Source: Pseudomonas sp. N040
GTDB taxonomy: Bacteria > Pseudomonadota > Gammaproteobacteria > Pseudomonadales > Pseudomonadaceae
Direction: 5' to 3'
Length of the DNA stretch: 64,000 bases
Assembly (NCBI RefSeq): GCF_015637705.1
Contig: NZ_JADOBE010000002.1
Span: forward strand, 355,454-419,453
Positions 9,224-17,399 of the stretch are shown here, in pieces; the first letter of the stretch is position 1; each line of letters starts with the position of its first letter. The notes beneath the pieces are model-generated. The model did no database searches. It was not told the DNA's origin and worked only from the letters and a program-made list of their open reading frames with translations. The translations under genes were made by a program, and so were the position numbers.

Positions 9224-10426
9224 TCACTGGTCGCTGCCCGGCTTGCGCCGAGCAAACCGTGCCGCCCAGGGATTGGCACTTATGCCATGCAGCAGCACGC
9301 TCAGCAGCACCGTGCAGATGGCCGTGGCCAGCAGGGTGTTGATGGCCTGCAGGTTGCTGTCCATGATCATCACCGCAAACACGATGGTGGCCAGCCCGCG
9401 GGGACCGAACCAGCCGATAAACAGGCGGGTCTCGAAGTCGAGGCGGGTTCCCAGCAAGCTGATATAGACCGGCAGCATGCGGATCAGGGTCAGGCTGAGT
9501 ACGGCGTACAGCCAGATCTCGACAGTGAAGCTGCTCCAGGCCCGGGGAATGACCATCGCGCCGAAGGCCAGCCAGGTGATGATGGAAAGCAGGCTGCCGA
9601 ACTCCTCGCTGGCCTGCAGCAGTTTGTGCTTCTGCTGGTCGAGCAGAAACCCCGATAGCAAGCCGCCGACGAAGGCCGCAATGAAACCGCTGCCGCCAAG
9701 CGTTTGCGCGAGGGCAAACGACAGCAGTGCCAGCCCCGGCAGGGTAAGCTGCGACCACATGGGCAGCTGCCAGTGGTGCTTCTGCGAGACCCCCAGCAAC
9801 TGCCAGGCCAGCAAGGCAAGTCCGGCACCTACCAGCGCACCGATTCCCAACTCCTCAAGGATCAGCTCAACCGCCAGGGCCAGCGGCTCGTGAGTCTGGA
9901 CTTCCAGCATCAGCGCCAGAAGCAGCAGCAAGAGCGGCACACAGATGCCGTCATTCAAACCGCTTTCCACGTTGAGGCCTTCGCGAACCGGCGCGGGCAC
10001 CACCGGATTGCTCACTACAGCCTTGCCCAGTGCCGCATCGGTGGGTGCCAGAATCGTCGCCAGAATCGCCAGTTCGAGGAGCGGGATGTGCGGAAACAGC
10101 CAGTAACCGGCCAGGCCTCCGGCGAGCAGGGTCAACGGCAAGCCGATGAGGAGCAGGCGCAGCGGCAGGCCCTCATTGGCATGCAGGACCTTCAGGTTGG
10201 CCTGGGCTGCATCACTGAACAGGACGATGGCCAGGGTCAGCTCGGCAAGCGCCTTGATCCCCTCCCGGGTCAGCTGCGGTTGCAGCACGCCGAGGACGGC
10301 CGGACCAAGCAGCAGCCCGGCAAGCATGAACATGAGCGGGCCATTGAACAGGCGCGACTCGAAGCGTCCGGCAAAAATGCTGTAGACCAGCAGGAAGGCA
10401 GCAATCACCGCCAGATTCTGATACAT
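9224..10426 (-). CDS. CPA1-family cation:proton antiporter
   Basis: A 400-residue, strongly hydrophobic inner-membrane protein with about 12 predicted transmembrane segments, in the Na+(K+)/H+ exchanger (NhaP/CPA1) family. Characteristic segments include LFSDAAQANLKVL in the fifth helix region, ILAPTDAALGKAV, and GLNVESGLNDGICVP, whose ESGLND motif carries the acidic transport residues. It exchanges monovalent cations for protons to control pH or ion balance. There is no cytoplasmic regulatory domain after the membrane part. The upstream small gene on the same strand ends 36 bases before this start, so the two may be one transcript. Confidence 0.88.
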   Translation of the reverse strand: MYQNLAVIAAFLLVYSIFAGRFESRLFNGPLMFMLAGLLLGPAVLGVLQPQLTREGIKALAELTLAIVLFSDAAQANLKVLHANEGLPLRLLLIGLPLTLLAGGLAGYWLFPHIPLLELAILATILAPTDAALGKAVVSNPVVPAPVREGLNVESGLNDGICVPLLLLLLALMLEVQTHEPLALAVELILEELGIGALVGAGLALLAWQLLGVSQKHHWQLPMWSQLTLPGLALLSFALAQTLGGSGFIAAFVGGLLSGFLLDQQKHKLLQASEEFGSLLSIITWLAFGAMVIPRAWSSFTVEIWLYAVLSLTLIRMLPVYISLLGTRLDFETRLFIGWFGPRGLATIVFAVMIMDSNLQAINTLLATAICTVLLSVLLHGISANPWAARFARRKPGSDQ

Positions 10427-10462
10427 GGGGATCCGCTCCGGCAGCCAAGGAAAGGGAACAGC

Positions 10463-10747
10463 TTAATTGCACACCTGGATCGCGCGGACCTTTATGGACG
10501 ACACGCTGGGATGCGACAGCTTGAATACGGCTTCGGCTGGCAAGTCCGCCAGCGCAGCTGGAGACAGTGCGGATTTCAGGCTCAGCCGCAGCTGCAGGCA
10601 GGGTTCGCCGTGCCAATTGGCCACCACCGGCTCATCCACATCGAGGACCTCGGGATGGGTGAAGTCGTAGCCGCACTGGCTGGCGACCTCCGCCAGTTCG
10701 ATGTCGTCATCCGTTACCTCCACGGCAATAAAAACTGCGGCATACAT
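10463..10747 (-). CDS. conserved hypothetical small protein
   Basis: A 94-residue soluble protein of unknown function with no motif I recognise. Composition is mixed alpha/beta with an acidic N-terminal third (EVTDDDIELAEVASQCGYDF). The start at 10747 is favoured because GGAGG ends exactly eight bases before it; the ATG six bases upstream (10753) would leave only two bases of spacing. It precedes the antiporter gene by 36 bases on the same strand and may share its transcript. No signal peptide or membrane segment is visible. Confidence 0.6.
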   Translation of the reverse strand: MYAAVFIAVEVTDDDIELAEVASQCGYDFTHPEVLDVDEPVVANWHGEPCLQLRLSLKSALSPAALADLPAEAVFKLSHPSVSSIKVRAIQVCN

Positions 10748-10890
10748 CGACATTTCCTCCAGACAAGTGCGCAGCCTGAAGCGGCCACGCGGGGTTGTGT
10801 CCAGTGTAAGAGCAATTGCCCCGATGATTGCAGGCTTGTAGCAACGAAGATGACTGGGTAACGTGCCGGCTTCATTCGCGGAGTCCTGTC

Positions 10891-11556
10891 ATGTTCACCT
10901 TTCGCCCTCTCGTATTCGCCCTGCTGCCGCTGTTCGCCGGCTGCCAGATGCTGGGCAACCTATTCACCGAAGAGCCTGCCGTCAGCCAGCCGCGCATCCA
11001 GGGGGAACTGACGCAGCGCGGCGAACAGTTGCTGTTCAAGCCATGCAAGGACAGCACCCGGTACATCCTGGTTGGCGAGCAAAGCGCGGCACTGGCCGGG
11101 CAGGCCCACAGCTTGCTGGCTGACAGCGGCAAACCCCTGTTTGCCGATCTGCGCGGCAGCCTGGAACCCGGCGCGCCGGAAGGCCAACTGAACGTGACTC
11201 GCCTGTACAAGCTGCAAAGCGAGGGGCGCGGCTGCAGCGATCCCAACTTCAAGCAACTGCTGATGCGCGCCAGCGGCAACGAGCCCGCCTGGAACATCAA
11301 CATGAACCGCAAGGGCCTGGTACTCGAGCAGGCGGGCAAAGCCCCGCTGGCCCTGCCCTACGTCGAAGAGCAGCTACCGGATGGCCGTTTCAACATCAGC
11401 ACCGAATCGGACGGCCTGCAGCTGGATCTCTGGCTGACGCCAAAAACCTGCACCGACAGCATGACCGGCAGCATCCTGCACCTGACGGCAGAGCTGAACC
11501 TGAACGGTAAGGTATTGCGCGGCTGCGGCGCCTATGGCGCCATGCGCAACGACTGA
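10891..11556 (+). CDS. outer-membrane lipoprotein, COG3650-like
   Basis: A 221-residue lipoprotein precursor. A short Lys/Arg-poor n-region is followed by a hydrophobic core and lipobox LFAGC, giving Cys18 as the lipidated residue; +2 is Gln, compatible with outer-membrane sorting. The mature part is beta-rich, with SGNEPAWNINM near 128, a signature I associate with COG3650/META-like envelope proteins; four further Cys could form disulfides. The start at 10891 gives a proper signal peptide; upstream in-frame starts would bury it. The gene stands alone, convergent with the MscS-type gene. The cellular role is unknown. Confidence 0.75.
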   Translation: MFTFRPLVFALLPLFAGCQMLGNLFTEEPAVSQPRIQGELTQRGEQLLFKPCKDSTRYILVGEQSAALAGQAHSLLADSGKPLFADLRGSLEPGAPEGQLNVTRLYKLQSEGRGCSDPNFKQLLMRASGNEPAWNINMNRKGLVLEQAGKAPLALPYVEEQLPDGRFNISTESDGLQLDLWLTPKTCTDSMTGSILHLTAELNLNGKVLRGCGAYGAMRND

Positions 11557-11559
11557 AGG

Positions 11560-11586
11560 CTGCAGTCTGCAGTCTGCAGTCTGCAG
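11560..11586. repeat. CTGCAGT tandem repeat (3.9 units)
   Basis: The heptamer CTGCAGT is repeated three times and followed by CTGCAG, just after the stop codon of the lipoprotein gene. Each unit contains the palindrome CTGCAG. It lies between two convergent genes and overlaps no coding sequence. Confidence 0.9.
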
Positions 11587-11614
11587 GCCGCGCAAGCACG
11601 GCCCGCAGGCAGAC

Positions 11615-12466
11615 TCAGCCCTTCTGCTGTTCGACGATAAGCTTCTGCGCCGGCATTGGCGCAGGGAATGCCGCAGCGCCCAGTTCATCCTTGAGCAGGC
11701 GGTTGGTGTCGAAATACACCTGCCAGTAGTGATCGGTGTGGCAGAACGGCCGCACCGCCAGCACCGGCCCGACCAGATTGAACTCCAGGATCTCGACCAC
11801 CACGGCCGGGTCAGCCAGCACGTTGGGAACGGCTGCGATCTTTTCCTTCAGCAAGGCGATGGCCGCCTTGTAATCCGCCGCACCGGACAGCTGGGCGGTC
11901 AGGTCCACCCGGCGGAAACTGTTGTGGCTGAAGTTCTGGATATTGTCGGAAAACAGCTTGTTGTTGCCCACCAGGGTCAGCACGTTGTCCGGAGTATTGA
12001 TCGCCGTGGCGAACAGGCCGATCTCCATCACGGTACCGGTCACACCACCGGCGCTGATGAAGTCGCCGACCTTGAACGGCCGCAGCACGATGATGAAGCC
12101 GCCGGCCGCCAGGTTCGCCAGCAGCCCCGACCAGGCCATGCCGATGGCCAGGCCAACTGCGGCCAGCAACGCAGCGAAGGTCGTGGTCTGCACACCGAGG
12201 TAACCGAGGATGCCGATCACCAGCAGAATGTTCAGGGTGACGGTAATCACCGAGCCGACGTAACGCAAAACCGTGGGATCGACACTCTGCTTGCCCAAGG
12301 CACGCTGCACCATGCCCACCGCCGCACCAATCAGCCAGCGACCGACTACCCAGAAAGCAATCGCGGCGAGAATTTTCACGCCAAAGGTGGTTCCGTACTC
12401 GGTGACCTTATTCATCAGGATAGTCATATTGTCGACCGAGACCGCCTTGAGGGTAGCTTCATCCAT
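11615..12466 (-). CDS. small-conductance mechanosensitive channel (MscS family)
   Basis: A 283-residue inner-membrane protein of the core MscS type (E. coli MscS is 286). Three transmembrane segments lie in the first ~125 residues. The pore helix region AALLAAVGLAIGMAWSGLLA is Gly/Ala-rich as in MscS, followed by the beta-domain motif GGFIIVLRPFKVGDFI. The C-terminal alpha/beta domain forms the cytoplasmic cage. The channel releases osmolytes on hypo-osmotic shock. It is convergent with the upstream lipoprotein gene and is followed on its 5' side by a tRNA gene with its own terminator. Confidence 0.93.
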   Translation of the reverse strand: MDEATLKAVSVDNMTILMNKVTEYGTTFGVKILAAIAFWVVGRWLIGAAVGMVQRALGKQSVDPTVLRYVGSVITVTLNILLVIGILGYLGVQTTTFAALLAAVGLAIGMAWSGLLANLAAGGFIIVLRPFKVGDFISAGGVTGTVMEIGLFATAINTPDNVLTLVGNNKLFSDNIQNFSHNSFRRVDLTAQLSGAADYKAAIALLKEKIAAVPNVLADPAVVVEILEFNLVGPVLAVRPFCHTDHYWQVYFDTNRLLKDELGAAAFPAPMPAQKLIVEQQKG

Positions 12467-12610
12467 AGTGCAGCTCCTGCGAGATGATTTTCAGATTGTG
12501 CGCACGGCTTGGAACTGCCGCAAAGCAGCCGTCAGAGCATGGCTGGCGAACGGGCAATGCGCAATCAGCAAGGCTTGCAACTGCCCCAGGAGGAGTTCCG
12601 GGCAGGAACG

Positions 12611-12646
12611 AAAAAGCCCCGTAATTCATTGAATTACGGGGCTTTT
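12611..12646 (-). terminator. rho-independent terminator after tRNA-Ser
   Basis: A perfect GC-topped stem (AAGCCCCGTAATTC / GAATTACGGGGCTT) lies seven bases beyond the tRNA 3' end and runs into a five-T tract on the minus strand. The plus-strand side is also followed by T-rich sequence, so it could act in both directions. Confidence 0.9.
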
Positions 12647-12652
12647 AAATAA

Positions 12653-12742
12653 TGGCGGGAAGATAGGGATTTGAACCCTAGGTGCTATTGCTAACACAAC
12701 GGATTTCGAATCCGTCCCGTTCGGCCACTCCGGCATCTTCCC
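12653..12742 (-). tRNA. tRNA-Ser (anticodon CGA)
   Basis: A cloverleaf is readable on the minus strand. The acceptor stem GGGAAGA pairs with TCTTCCC, followed by discriminator G and an encoded CCA (12653-12655). The anticodon stem ACGGA/TCCGT encloses loop TTCGAAA, giving anticodon CGA, which reads the serine codon UCG. A long variable arm typical of class II tRNAs and a TTCAAAT T-loop are present. Ninety bases including CCA fits tRNA-Ser. It lies upstream of purC as in other pseudomonads. Confidence 0.97.
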
Positions 12743-12860
12743 AGCGGCGCGCATCATACCAGCCGGATTTGCTTTGGCGAAGCCCGGCGCGGATTATTTT
12801 TCAAGTCGGTTCAGGTGCTTGCGTCGAGCCCCGCTCGACTCGGCACCGCTCACCGATGAA

Positions 12861-13730
12861 TCAGGCGGTCAGCCGCGTCAGGGCCTCACGGTACTTGTCA
12901 GCGGTTTTCTGCGCCACTTCCAGCGGGATCGCCGGGGCTGGCGGCTGCTTGTTCCAGCCGGAGGCCTCCAGCCAGTCGCGCACATACTGCTTGTCGAAGC
13001 TTGGCGGGTTGCTGCCTTCGGCATAGCTGTCGGCTGGCCAGAAGCGGCTGGAGTCGGGCGTCAGCACCTCGTCCATCAGGGTCAGGGTGCCATCCTCGTC
13101 CAGGCCGAACTCGAACTTGGTGTCGGCGATGATGATCCCGCGGGTGGCCGCGTACTCGACCGCCGCACTGTAGAGGGCGATGGCGGTGTCGCGCACCTTG
13201 GCCGCCAGCTCTGCGCCGATGATGGCTTCGCACTGCTCGAACGAGATGTTCTCGTCATGGTCGCCAACCGCGGCCTTGGTCGAGGGGGTGAAGATCGGTT
13301 GTGGCAGCTTGGCCGCTTCCTGCAGCCCGGCCGGCAGCCGGATACCGCACACGGTGCCGCTCTTCTGGTACTCCTTCCAGCCAGAACCGACGATGTAGCC
13401 GCGCACAATCGCCTCTACCGCCACCGGCTTGAGGCGCTTGGCCACCACGGCCCGGCCTTCCACCAGCGGCAATTCAGCCGCTGCGACCACGTCCTCGACG
13501 CGATCACCGGTGAAATGATTGGGCACCAGGTCCTTGAGCTTGTCGAACCAGAAATTGGAGATTGCGGTGAGGATCTTGCCCTTGTCTGGAATCGGCTCAT
13601 TGAGGATCACATCGAAGGCCGAGAGCCGGTCGGTCGCCACCATCAACATGCGCTTGGCGTCGATCTCGTAAAGGTCGCGCACTTTGCCCGAGTAGATTTT
13701 CTTCAGACCAAGGGAGGAAGGAGTGCTCAT
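12861..13730 (-). CDS. purC: SAICAR synthetase, long form
   Basis: A 289-residue phosphoribosylaminoimidazole-succinocarboxamide synthase, which condenses CAIR with aspartate using ATP in purine synthesis. The N-terminus LKKIYSGKVRDLYEI and LMVATDRLSAFDVILNEPIPDKG, plus FEFGLDEDGTLTLMDEVLTPDSSRFW, are diagnostic. These features and the length match the long type seen in yeast Ade1 and some bacteria, not the ~236-residue type of E. coli and, as I recall, P. aeruginosa. The position next to tRNA-Ser and bamC is the usual purC locus. A terminator separates it from bamC, so it should have its own promoter. Confidence 0.95.
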   Translation of the reverse strand: MSTPSSLGLKKIYSGKVRDLYEIDAKRMLMVATDRLSAFDVILNEPIPDKGKILTAISNFWFDKLKDLVPNHFTGDRVEDVVAAAELPLVEGRAVVAKRLKPVAVEAIVRGYIVGSGWKEYQKSGTVCGIRLPAGLQEAAKLPQPIFTPSTKAAVGDHDENISFEQCEAIIGAELAAKVRDTAIALYSAAVEYAATRGIIIADTKFEFGLDEDGTLTLMDEVLTPDSSRFWPADSYAEGSNPPSFDKQYVRDWLEASGWNKQPPAPAIPLEVAQKTADKYREALTRLTA

Positions 13731-13746
13731 GGATTGTGTCCGTCTG

Positions 13747-13781
13747 GAAAAAAACGGGCGAAAACCGTCAGGTTTTCGCCC
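13747..13781 (-). terminator. rho-independent terminator between bamC and purC
   Basis: An 11-bp perfect stem GGGCGAAAACC/GGTTTTCGCCC with a four-base loop (13756-13781) is followed on the minus strand by a run of eight T. It ends the dapA-bamC transcript upstream of purC. Confidence 0.9.
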
Positions 13782-13812
13782 ATCAGATGTTTGACTGCCC
13801 GGCCTTGATGCC

Positions 13813-14961
13813 TCAAGGCTGAACAGGGACTGGCGTCAGAATACTGGTCTGGATCTGCCCCAGTACGCGAGTGGCCAGATCGTACGGCGCCATGCCGCCT
13901 TCAGGGGTCAGGAGTGCCACCTGGGTGCTGTTGCCTATGCCGACCAGGCGCACCAGGTAACGCTCGGCGCCGGCACCAGCATCTTCCTGTTCAGCCTCGT
14001 CAGCCGGACCACCGGTGATCCAGTCAAAGAAACCGGGCTCTTCCCTCGACTGATCCTGCGCACCGCGGGCCAGATCGACGTAATAGATGCCGGTAGTACG
14101 GTCAAGGTCGTCCACCCTGATGTCGGCAACGGCAATCGCGCGGCCGACGCTGGACCAGGCACGGTCATAGTCAGTGCCGAGGGTCAGCACGGGATTGCCA
14201 CTGGCGTCATCCGCCACTCTGGCCAGCGACGGCGCATCGAAATCCCGCTCGGCGAGCAGGGAAACCTGCGGGCTTTCCTCATCGCTGGCGGCCATGCTGG
14301 TCATCAGGCCGTCCAGCAGGCTGGTCTCCACGCCGGTATCGGTCAGCCATTCGAGGTCTTCGTCACCGCTGTCGGTATCACGCAGGGCCGTGGCCACAAA
14401 AACTTCCGTGGTGCCCTTCTGCACGCCTGGTTCGACCCGAACGCGGATGCGGATGTCGCTGTCGCTGTTGCCGTCCTCGAGGTCCTCGGAACCCGGCCCC
14501 AAAGCGGCAGAGAGATCCTTGCGCGGCTGCCAGGCAGTGAGGAACTCACCGGTCTGCTGGCTTTGCTGGGCAATCTGGAACCCGCTGTTTTCAAAGAATT
14601 GCAGCGCCATCGGCCAGACGTCGGCGGTGCTGCGCTTGGCTACCAGCCAGCGCACATCGTCGTTCTTCTGCAAGGTGAAATCACTGTAAATGCCGCTGGT
14701 GGGCAGCAGCAGCGGCGGGCGCGGCACCTTGTACTCGGCGACATTGGAGTTGGCGACGTTGCCCGGAATCGGCAACAGGGCATCCAGGGGCTTGCTCTGA
14801 ACGCCCTCCGGCAGCTGCATTGGAGCAGTCTGGCGGGATTCCAGGTAATCGTCGCTGCGATCACGGAAATAGCCATCCTTGCCAGTGAGACCCAACCAGC
14901 TGCAGGCGCTGGTACTGGAGATGATCAGGGCGAGCGCGGAGAGTCCGGCAATTCGCTTCAT
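13813..14961 (-). CDS. bamC: outer-membrane assembly lipoprotein BamC
   Basis: A 382-residue lipoprotein of the beta-barrel assembly machine, which inserts outer-membrane proteins together with BamA, B, D and E. The signal peptide ends near SSTSAC, giving Cys20 as the lipidated residue. An unstructured N-terminal stretch rich in Pro/Leu ([17 protein letters not shown]) resembles the BamD-binding lasso. Two helix-grip domains follow, separated by an acidic linker. It starts only 18 bases after the dapA stop, so dapA-bamC form an operon, as in E. coli and pseudomonads. A strong terminator follows. Confidence 0.95.
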   Translation of the reverse strand: MKRIAGLSALALIISSTSACSWLGLTGKDGYFRDRSDDYLESRQTAPMQLPEGVQSKPLDALLPIPGNVANSNVAEYKVPRPPLLLPTSGIYSDFTLQKNDDVRWLVAKRSTADVWPMALQFFENSGFQIAQQSQQTGEFLTAWQPRKDLSAALGPGSEDLEDGNSDSDIRIRVRVEPGVQKGTTEVFVATALRDTDSGDEDLEWLTDTGVETSLLDGLMTSMAASDEESPQVSLLAERDFDAPSLARVADDASGNPVLTLGTDYDRAWSSVGRAIAVADIRVDDLDRTTGIYYVDLARGAQDQSREEPGFFDWITGGPADEAEQEDAGAGAERYLVRLVGIGNSTQVALLTPEGGMAPYDLATRVLGQIQTSILTPVPVQP

Positions 14962-14979
14962 GCGCAGAAATACCTCGGA

Positions 14980-15858
14980 TTAAGCCAATATGCCGGACTG
15001 GCGCATGGCCTGCCGAAGGGGTTCGTGACAACTCTGACTCAGCCAGGTCAACGGCAAGCGGATGCCGTCAGGGATCAAGCCCATCTCGTGCAGCGCCCAT
15101 TTGACCGGAATCGGATTGGATTCGATGAACAGCGCCTTGTGCAGCGGCATCAGGCGATCATTGATTCCGCGGGCTACCGCGGCGTCACCGCGCATGGCCG
15201 CGGCGCACAGCTCGCTGACAGCGCGTGGCGCCACATTGGCGGTAACCGAAATATTGCCCTTGCCACCCATCAGGATCAGCTCGACGGCGGTTGCATCGTC
15301 GCCCGAGTAAACCAGAAAGTCCTTGCTGACCCGATCCAGCACTTCCTTGCCGCGCTGCAGGTCGCCGGTGGCTTCCTTGATGCCGATGATATTGGCCACT
15401 TTCGACAGGCGCTCAACCGTTTCCGGGAGCATGTCACAGGCGGTACGGCCAGGTACGTTGTAGAGAATCTGCGGAATGGCGACCGCTTCGGCAATCTGCC
15501 GGAAGTGCAGGTAGAGCCCTTCCTGGGTCGGCTTGTTGTAGTACGGGGTCACCAGCAGGCAGGCGTCAGCACCGGCCAGCCTGGCGGCCTCGGTCAGCTC
15601 GACGGATTCCCGGGTCGAATTGCCGCCGGTTCCGGCAATCACTGGAATACGGCCATTGACCTGCGCGACCACGCGACGAATCACTTCAACGTGTTCGACG
15701 ACATCCAGAGTCGCCGACTCACCCGTGGTGCCGACTGCGACTATAGCGTTGGTGCCCTCTTGCAGGTGGAAATCCACCAGCTTCGCCAGGCTGTCCCAAT
15801 CCAGACCACCCTGTGCATCCATGGGCGTGACCAGTGCCACCATACTGCCCGCAATCAT
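14980..15858 (-). CDS. dapA: 4-hydroxy-tetrahydrodipicolinate synthase
   Basis: A 292-residue class I aldolase condensing pyruvate with aspartate semialdehyde, the first committed step of the diaminopimelate/lysine pathway. Seen are the start [22 protein letters not shown], the proton-relay YNVPGRTA and the Schiff-base lysine in [12 protein letters not shown] 15858 is preceded by AGGAG at good spacing; the 64-residue upstream in-frame extension lacks family similarity and runs into the divergent gcvR region. bamC follows 18 bases downstream on the same strand. Confidence 0.97.
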   Translation of the reverse strand: MIAGSMVALVTPMDAQGGLDWDSLAKLVDFHLQEGTNAIVAVGTTGESATLDVVEHVEVIRRVVAQVNGRIPVIAGTGGNSTRESVELTEAARLAGADACLLVTPYYNKPTQEGLYLHFRQIAEAVAIPQILYNVPGRTACDMLPETVERLSKVANIIGIKEATGDLQRGKEVLDRVSKDFLVYSGDDATAVELILMGGKGNISVTANVAPRAVSELCAAAMRGDAAVARGINDRLMPLHKALFIESNPIPVKWALHEMGLIPDGIRLPLTWLSQSCHEPLRQAMRQSGILA

Positions 15859-15889
15859 GCAACCGCTCCTGCCATAAAATAAGAGCGTT

Positions 15890-15918
15890 ATGGTACTGGC
15901 GCCACCTGCCTTGCACAA
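15890..15918 (-). promoter_or_regulatory. candidate sigma-70 promoter for dapA-bamC
   Basis: On the minus strand, TTGTGC (15913-15918) and TACCAT (15890-15895) are 17 bases apart, about 32 bases before the dapA start. This is sequence pattern only. Confidence 0.35.
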
Positions 15919-16023
15919 GCAATGGACAAGAGCGGCATTCCCCTGAGCCCGACTTTTCGCTAACCTGCCGGCCTGAGTTAGCGCCTTCACGCTTCGCCCA
16001 CTTCCCTGCCTTAGGAATGCTGC

Positions 16024-16581
16024 ATGTCCACCCCCCCAGTCCGCGAACAATTCCTAGTCATCAGCGCTCTTGGCGCCAACTCCATGGAGCTGACCAATGT
16101 GCTCTGCCGGGCTAGCCAGGAAAACCGCTGCGCGGTTGTCAGCACGCGCCTGAGCCGACATGGCGAGTTCAGCGCCCTGGTCCTGCAGATTGCCGGCAGC
16201 TGGGACGCCCTGGCGCGCCTGGAAACCAGCATGCCCGGGCTGGCGAAGAAGCATCACTTCACCATCAGCGTCACCCGCAGCGCTGCCCAGGAGCCGCGCC
16301 CCCAGGCGTTGCCCTATGTCGCCTACGTCAGTTCGGTCTATCGCCCGGACATCCTCAATGAACTGTGCCAGTTCTTCAGCGACCACAAGGTCGAACTGGA
16401 GAACCTGACCTGCGATACCTACCTCGCCCCGCAGACCGGCGGCACCATGCTCAACGCCACCCTGACCGTCACCCTGCCGGCCGGCACGCAGATCAGCTGG
16501 CTGCGCGACCAGTTCCTGGACTTCGCCGACGCCCTGAACCTGGATGCCCTGATCGAACCCTGGCGCCCCCAGCATCCTTGA
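16024..16581 (+). CDS. gcvR: glycine cleavage regulator GcvR-type ACT protein
   Basis: A 185-residue protein with two tandem ACT domains (about 8-85 and 95-180), as in GcvR, which in E. coli senses glycine and counteracts GcvA activation of the glycine cleavage operon. The segment [24 protein letters not shown] matches the first ACT domain; the second starts [21 protein letters not shown]. It is divergent from dapA and 10 bases upstream of bcp, so gcvR-bcp form an operon, the standard arrangement in pseudomonads. It is probably cytoplasmic; the ligand here is not proven. Confidence 0.88.
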   Translation: MSTPPVREQFLVISALGANSMELTNVLCRASQENRCAVVSTRLSRHGEFSALVLQIAGSWDALARLETSMPGLAKKHHFTISVTRSAAQEPRPQALPYVAYVSSVYRPDILNELCQFFSDHKVELENLTCDTYLAPQTGGTMLNATLTVTLPAGTQISWLRDQFLDFADALNLDALIEPWRPQHP

Positions 16582-16591
16582 GGATTGCACA

Positions 16592-17065
16592 ATGACTATC
16601 GAAGTAGGCCAATCCGTAGCGGACTTCACCGTTCAGGCAACCAGTGGGCAGCAAGTGCAACTGTCTGCACTCAGGGGCCGCCAGCTGGTGATCTATTTCT
16701 ACCCCAAGGACAGCACACCCGGCTGCACCACCGAAGGCCAGGATTTCCGCGACCTGTATGCGGCCTTCATCGCCGCCAACACGCTGATTTTTGGCGTATC
16801 GCGGGACAGCCTCAAATCCCACGAGAACTTTCGCTGCAAGCAGGCCTTTCCGTTTGAGCTGATCAGCGACACGGATGAAGCGCTGTGCCAGCAATTTGCC
16901 GTGATCAAGCTGAAGAAGCTGTATGGCAAGGAATATCTCGGCATTGATCGCAGCACCTTCCTGATCGACAGCAACGGTGTCCTGCGCCAGGAATGGCGCG
17001 GCGTCAAGGTGCCCGGGCACGCCGCGGCAGTACTACAGGCCGCTCAGGCCTTGCACAGCCAGTAG
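16592..17065 (+). CDS. bcp: thioredoxin-dependent peroxiredoxin (Bcp/PrxQ)
   Basis: A 157-residue atypical peroxiredoxin that reduces hydroperoxides with thioredoxin. The peroxidatic Cys45 is in FYPKDSTPGCTTEGQDF. Cys50 of the E. coli enzyme is replaced by Gln here, but Cys82 (NFRCKQAF) lies in helix 3, where other PrxQ proteins carry the resolving cysteine, so a two-cysteine mechanism via helix 3 is likely. It begins 10 bases after gcvR. Its 3' end overlaps the convergent TusA-like gene by 22 bases. Confidence 0.93.
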   Translation: MTIEVGQSVADFTVQATSGQQVQLSALRGRQLVIYFYPKDSTPGCTTEGQDFRDLYAAFIAANTLIFGVSRDSLKSHENFRCKQAFPFELISDTDEALCQQFAVIKLKKLYGKEYLGIDRSTFLIDSNGVLRQEWRGVKVPGHAAAVLQAAQALHSQ

Positions 17066-17295
17066 CCATAGACGCCAGCCGCCACCTCTTCGCGCAGCAA
17101 AGTGTGCCCGGCCAGACGGGCGAAAGCCCGAAAGTCGCGTTGTGAGCCCGCATCGGTAGCCAGCACCTTCAGCGTTGCTCCCGATGGCAGCCGATTGAGC
17201 TCCAGCTTGGCCTTGAGCAACGGCATCGGACAGCTCAGCCCACGCGCATCGACCTCGGCATCGCAAGGGTACTCAGGCCAGGCAGGATCAGTCAT
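17044..17295 (-). CDS. TusA-family sulfur carrier protein
   Basis: An 83-residue protein with the TusA/SirA fold signature DARGLSCPMPLLKAK, in which Cys22 of the CPMP motif is the persulfide-carrying residue. Such proteins relay sulfur for tRNA thiolation or molybdenum cofactor pathways; whether this is true TusA or a paralogue cannot be told from the sequence alone. An extra Cys near the C-terminus (YWLCKA) is not the usual motif. Its 3' end overlaps bcp by 22 bases, tail to tail. Confidence 0.85.
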   Translation of the reverse strand: MTDPAWPEYPCDAEVDARGLSCPMPLLKAKLELNRLPSGATLKVLATDAGSQRDFRAFARLAGHTLLREEVAAGVYGYWLCKA

Positions 17296-17399
17296 TTGAA
17301 CTCCTCACAAAGAAGCAAGTCTACCCAACGCCAGTCTGTGCTGGCCAGCAAGCACCCAGCACAGATAAAGTAGCCACGACCTGATCAAGAGTCTTTTGC

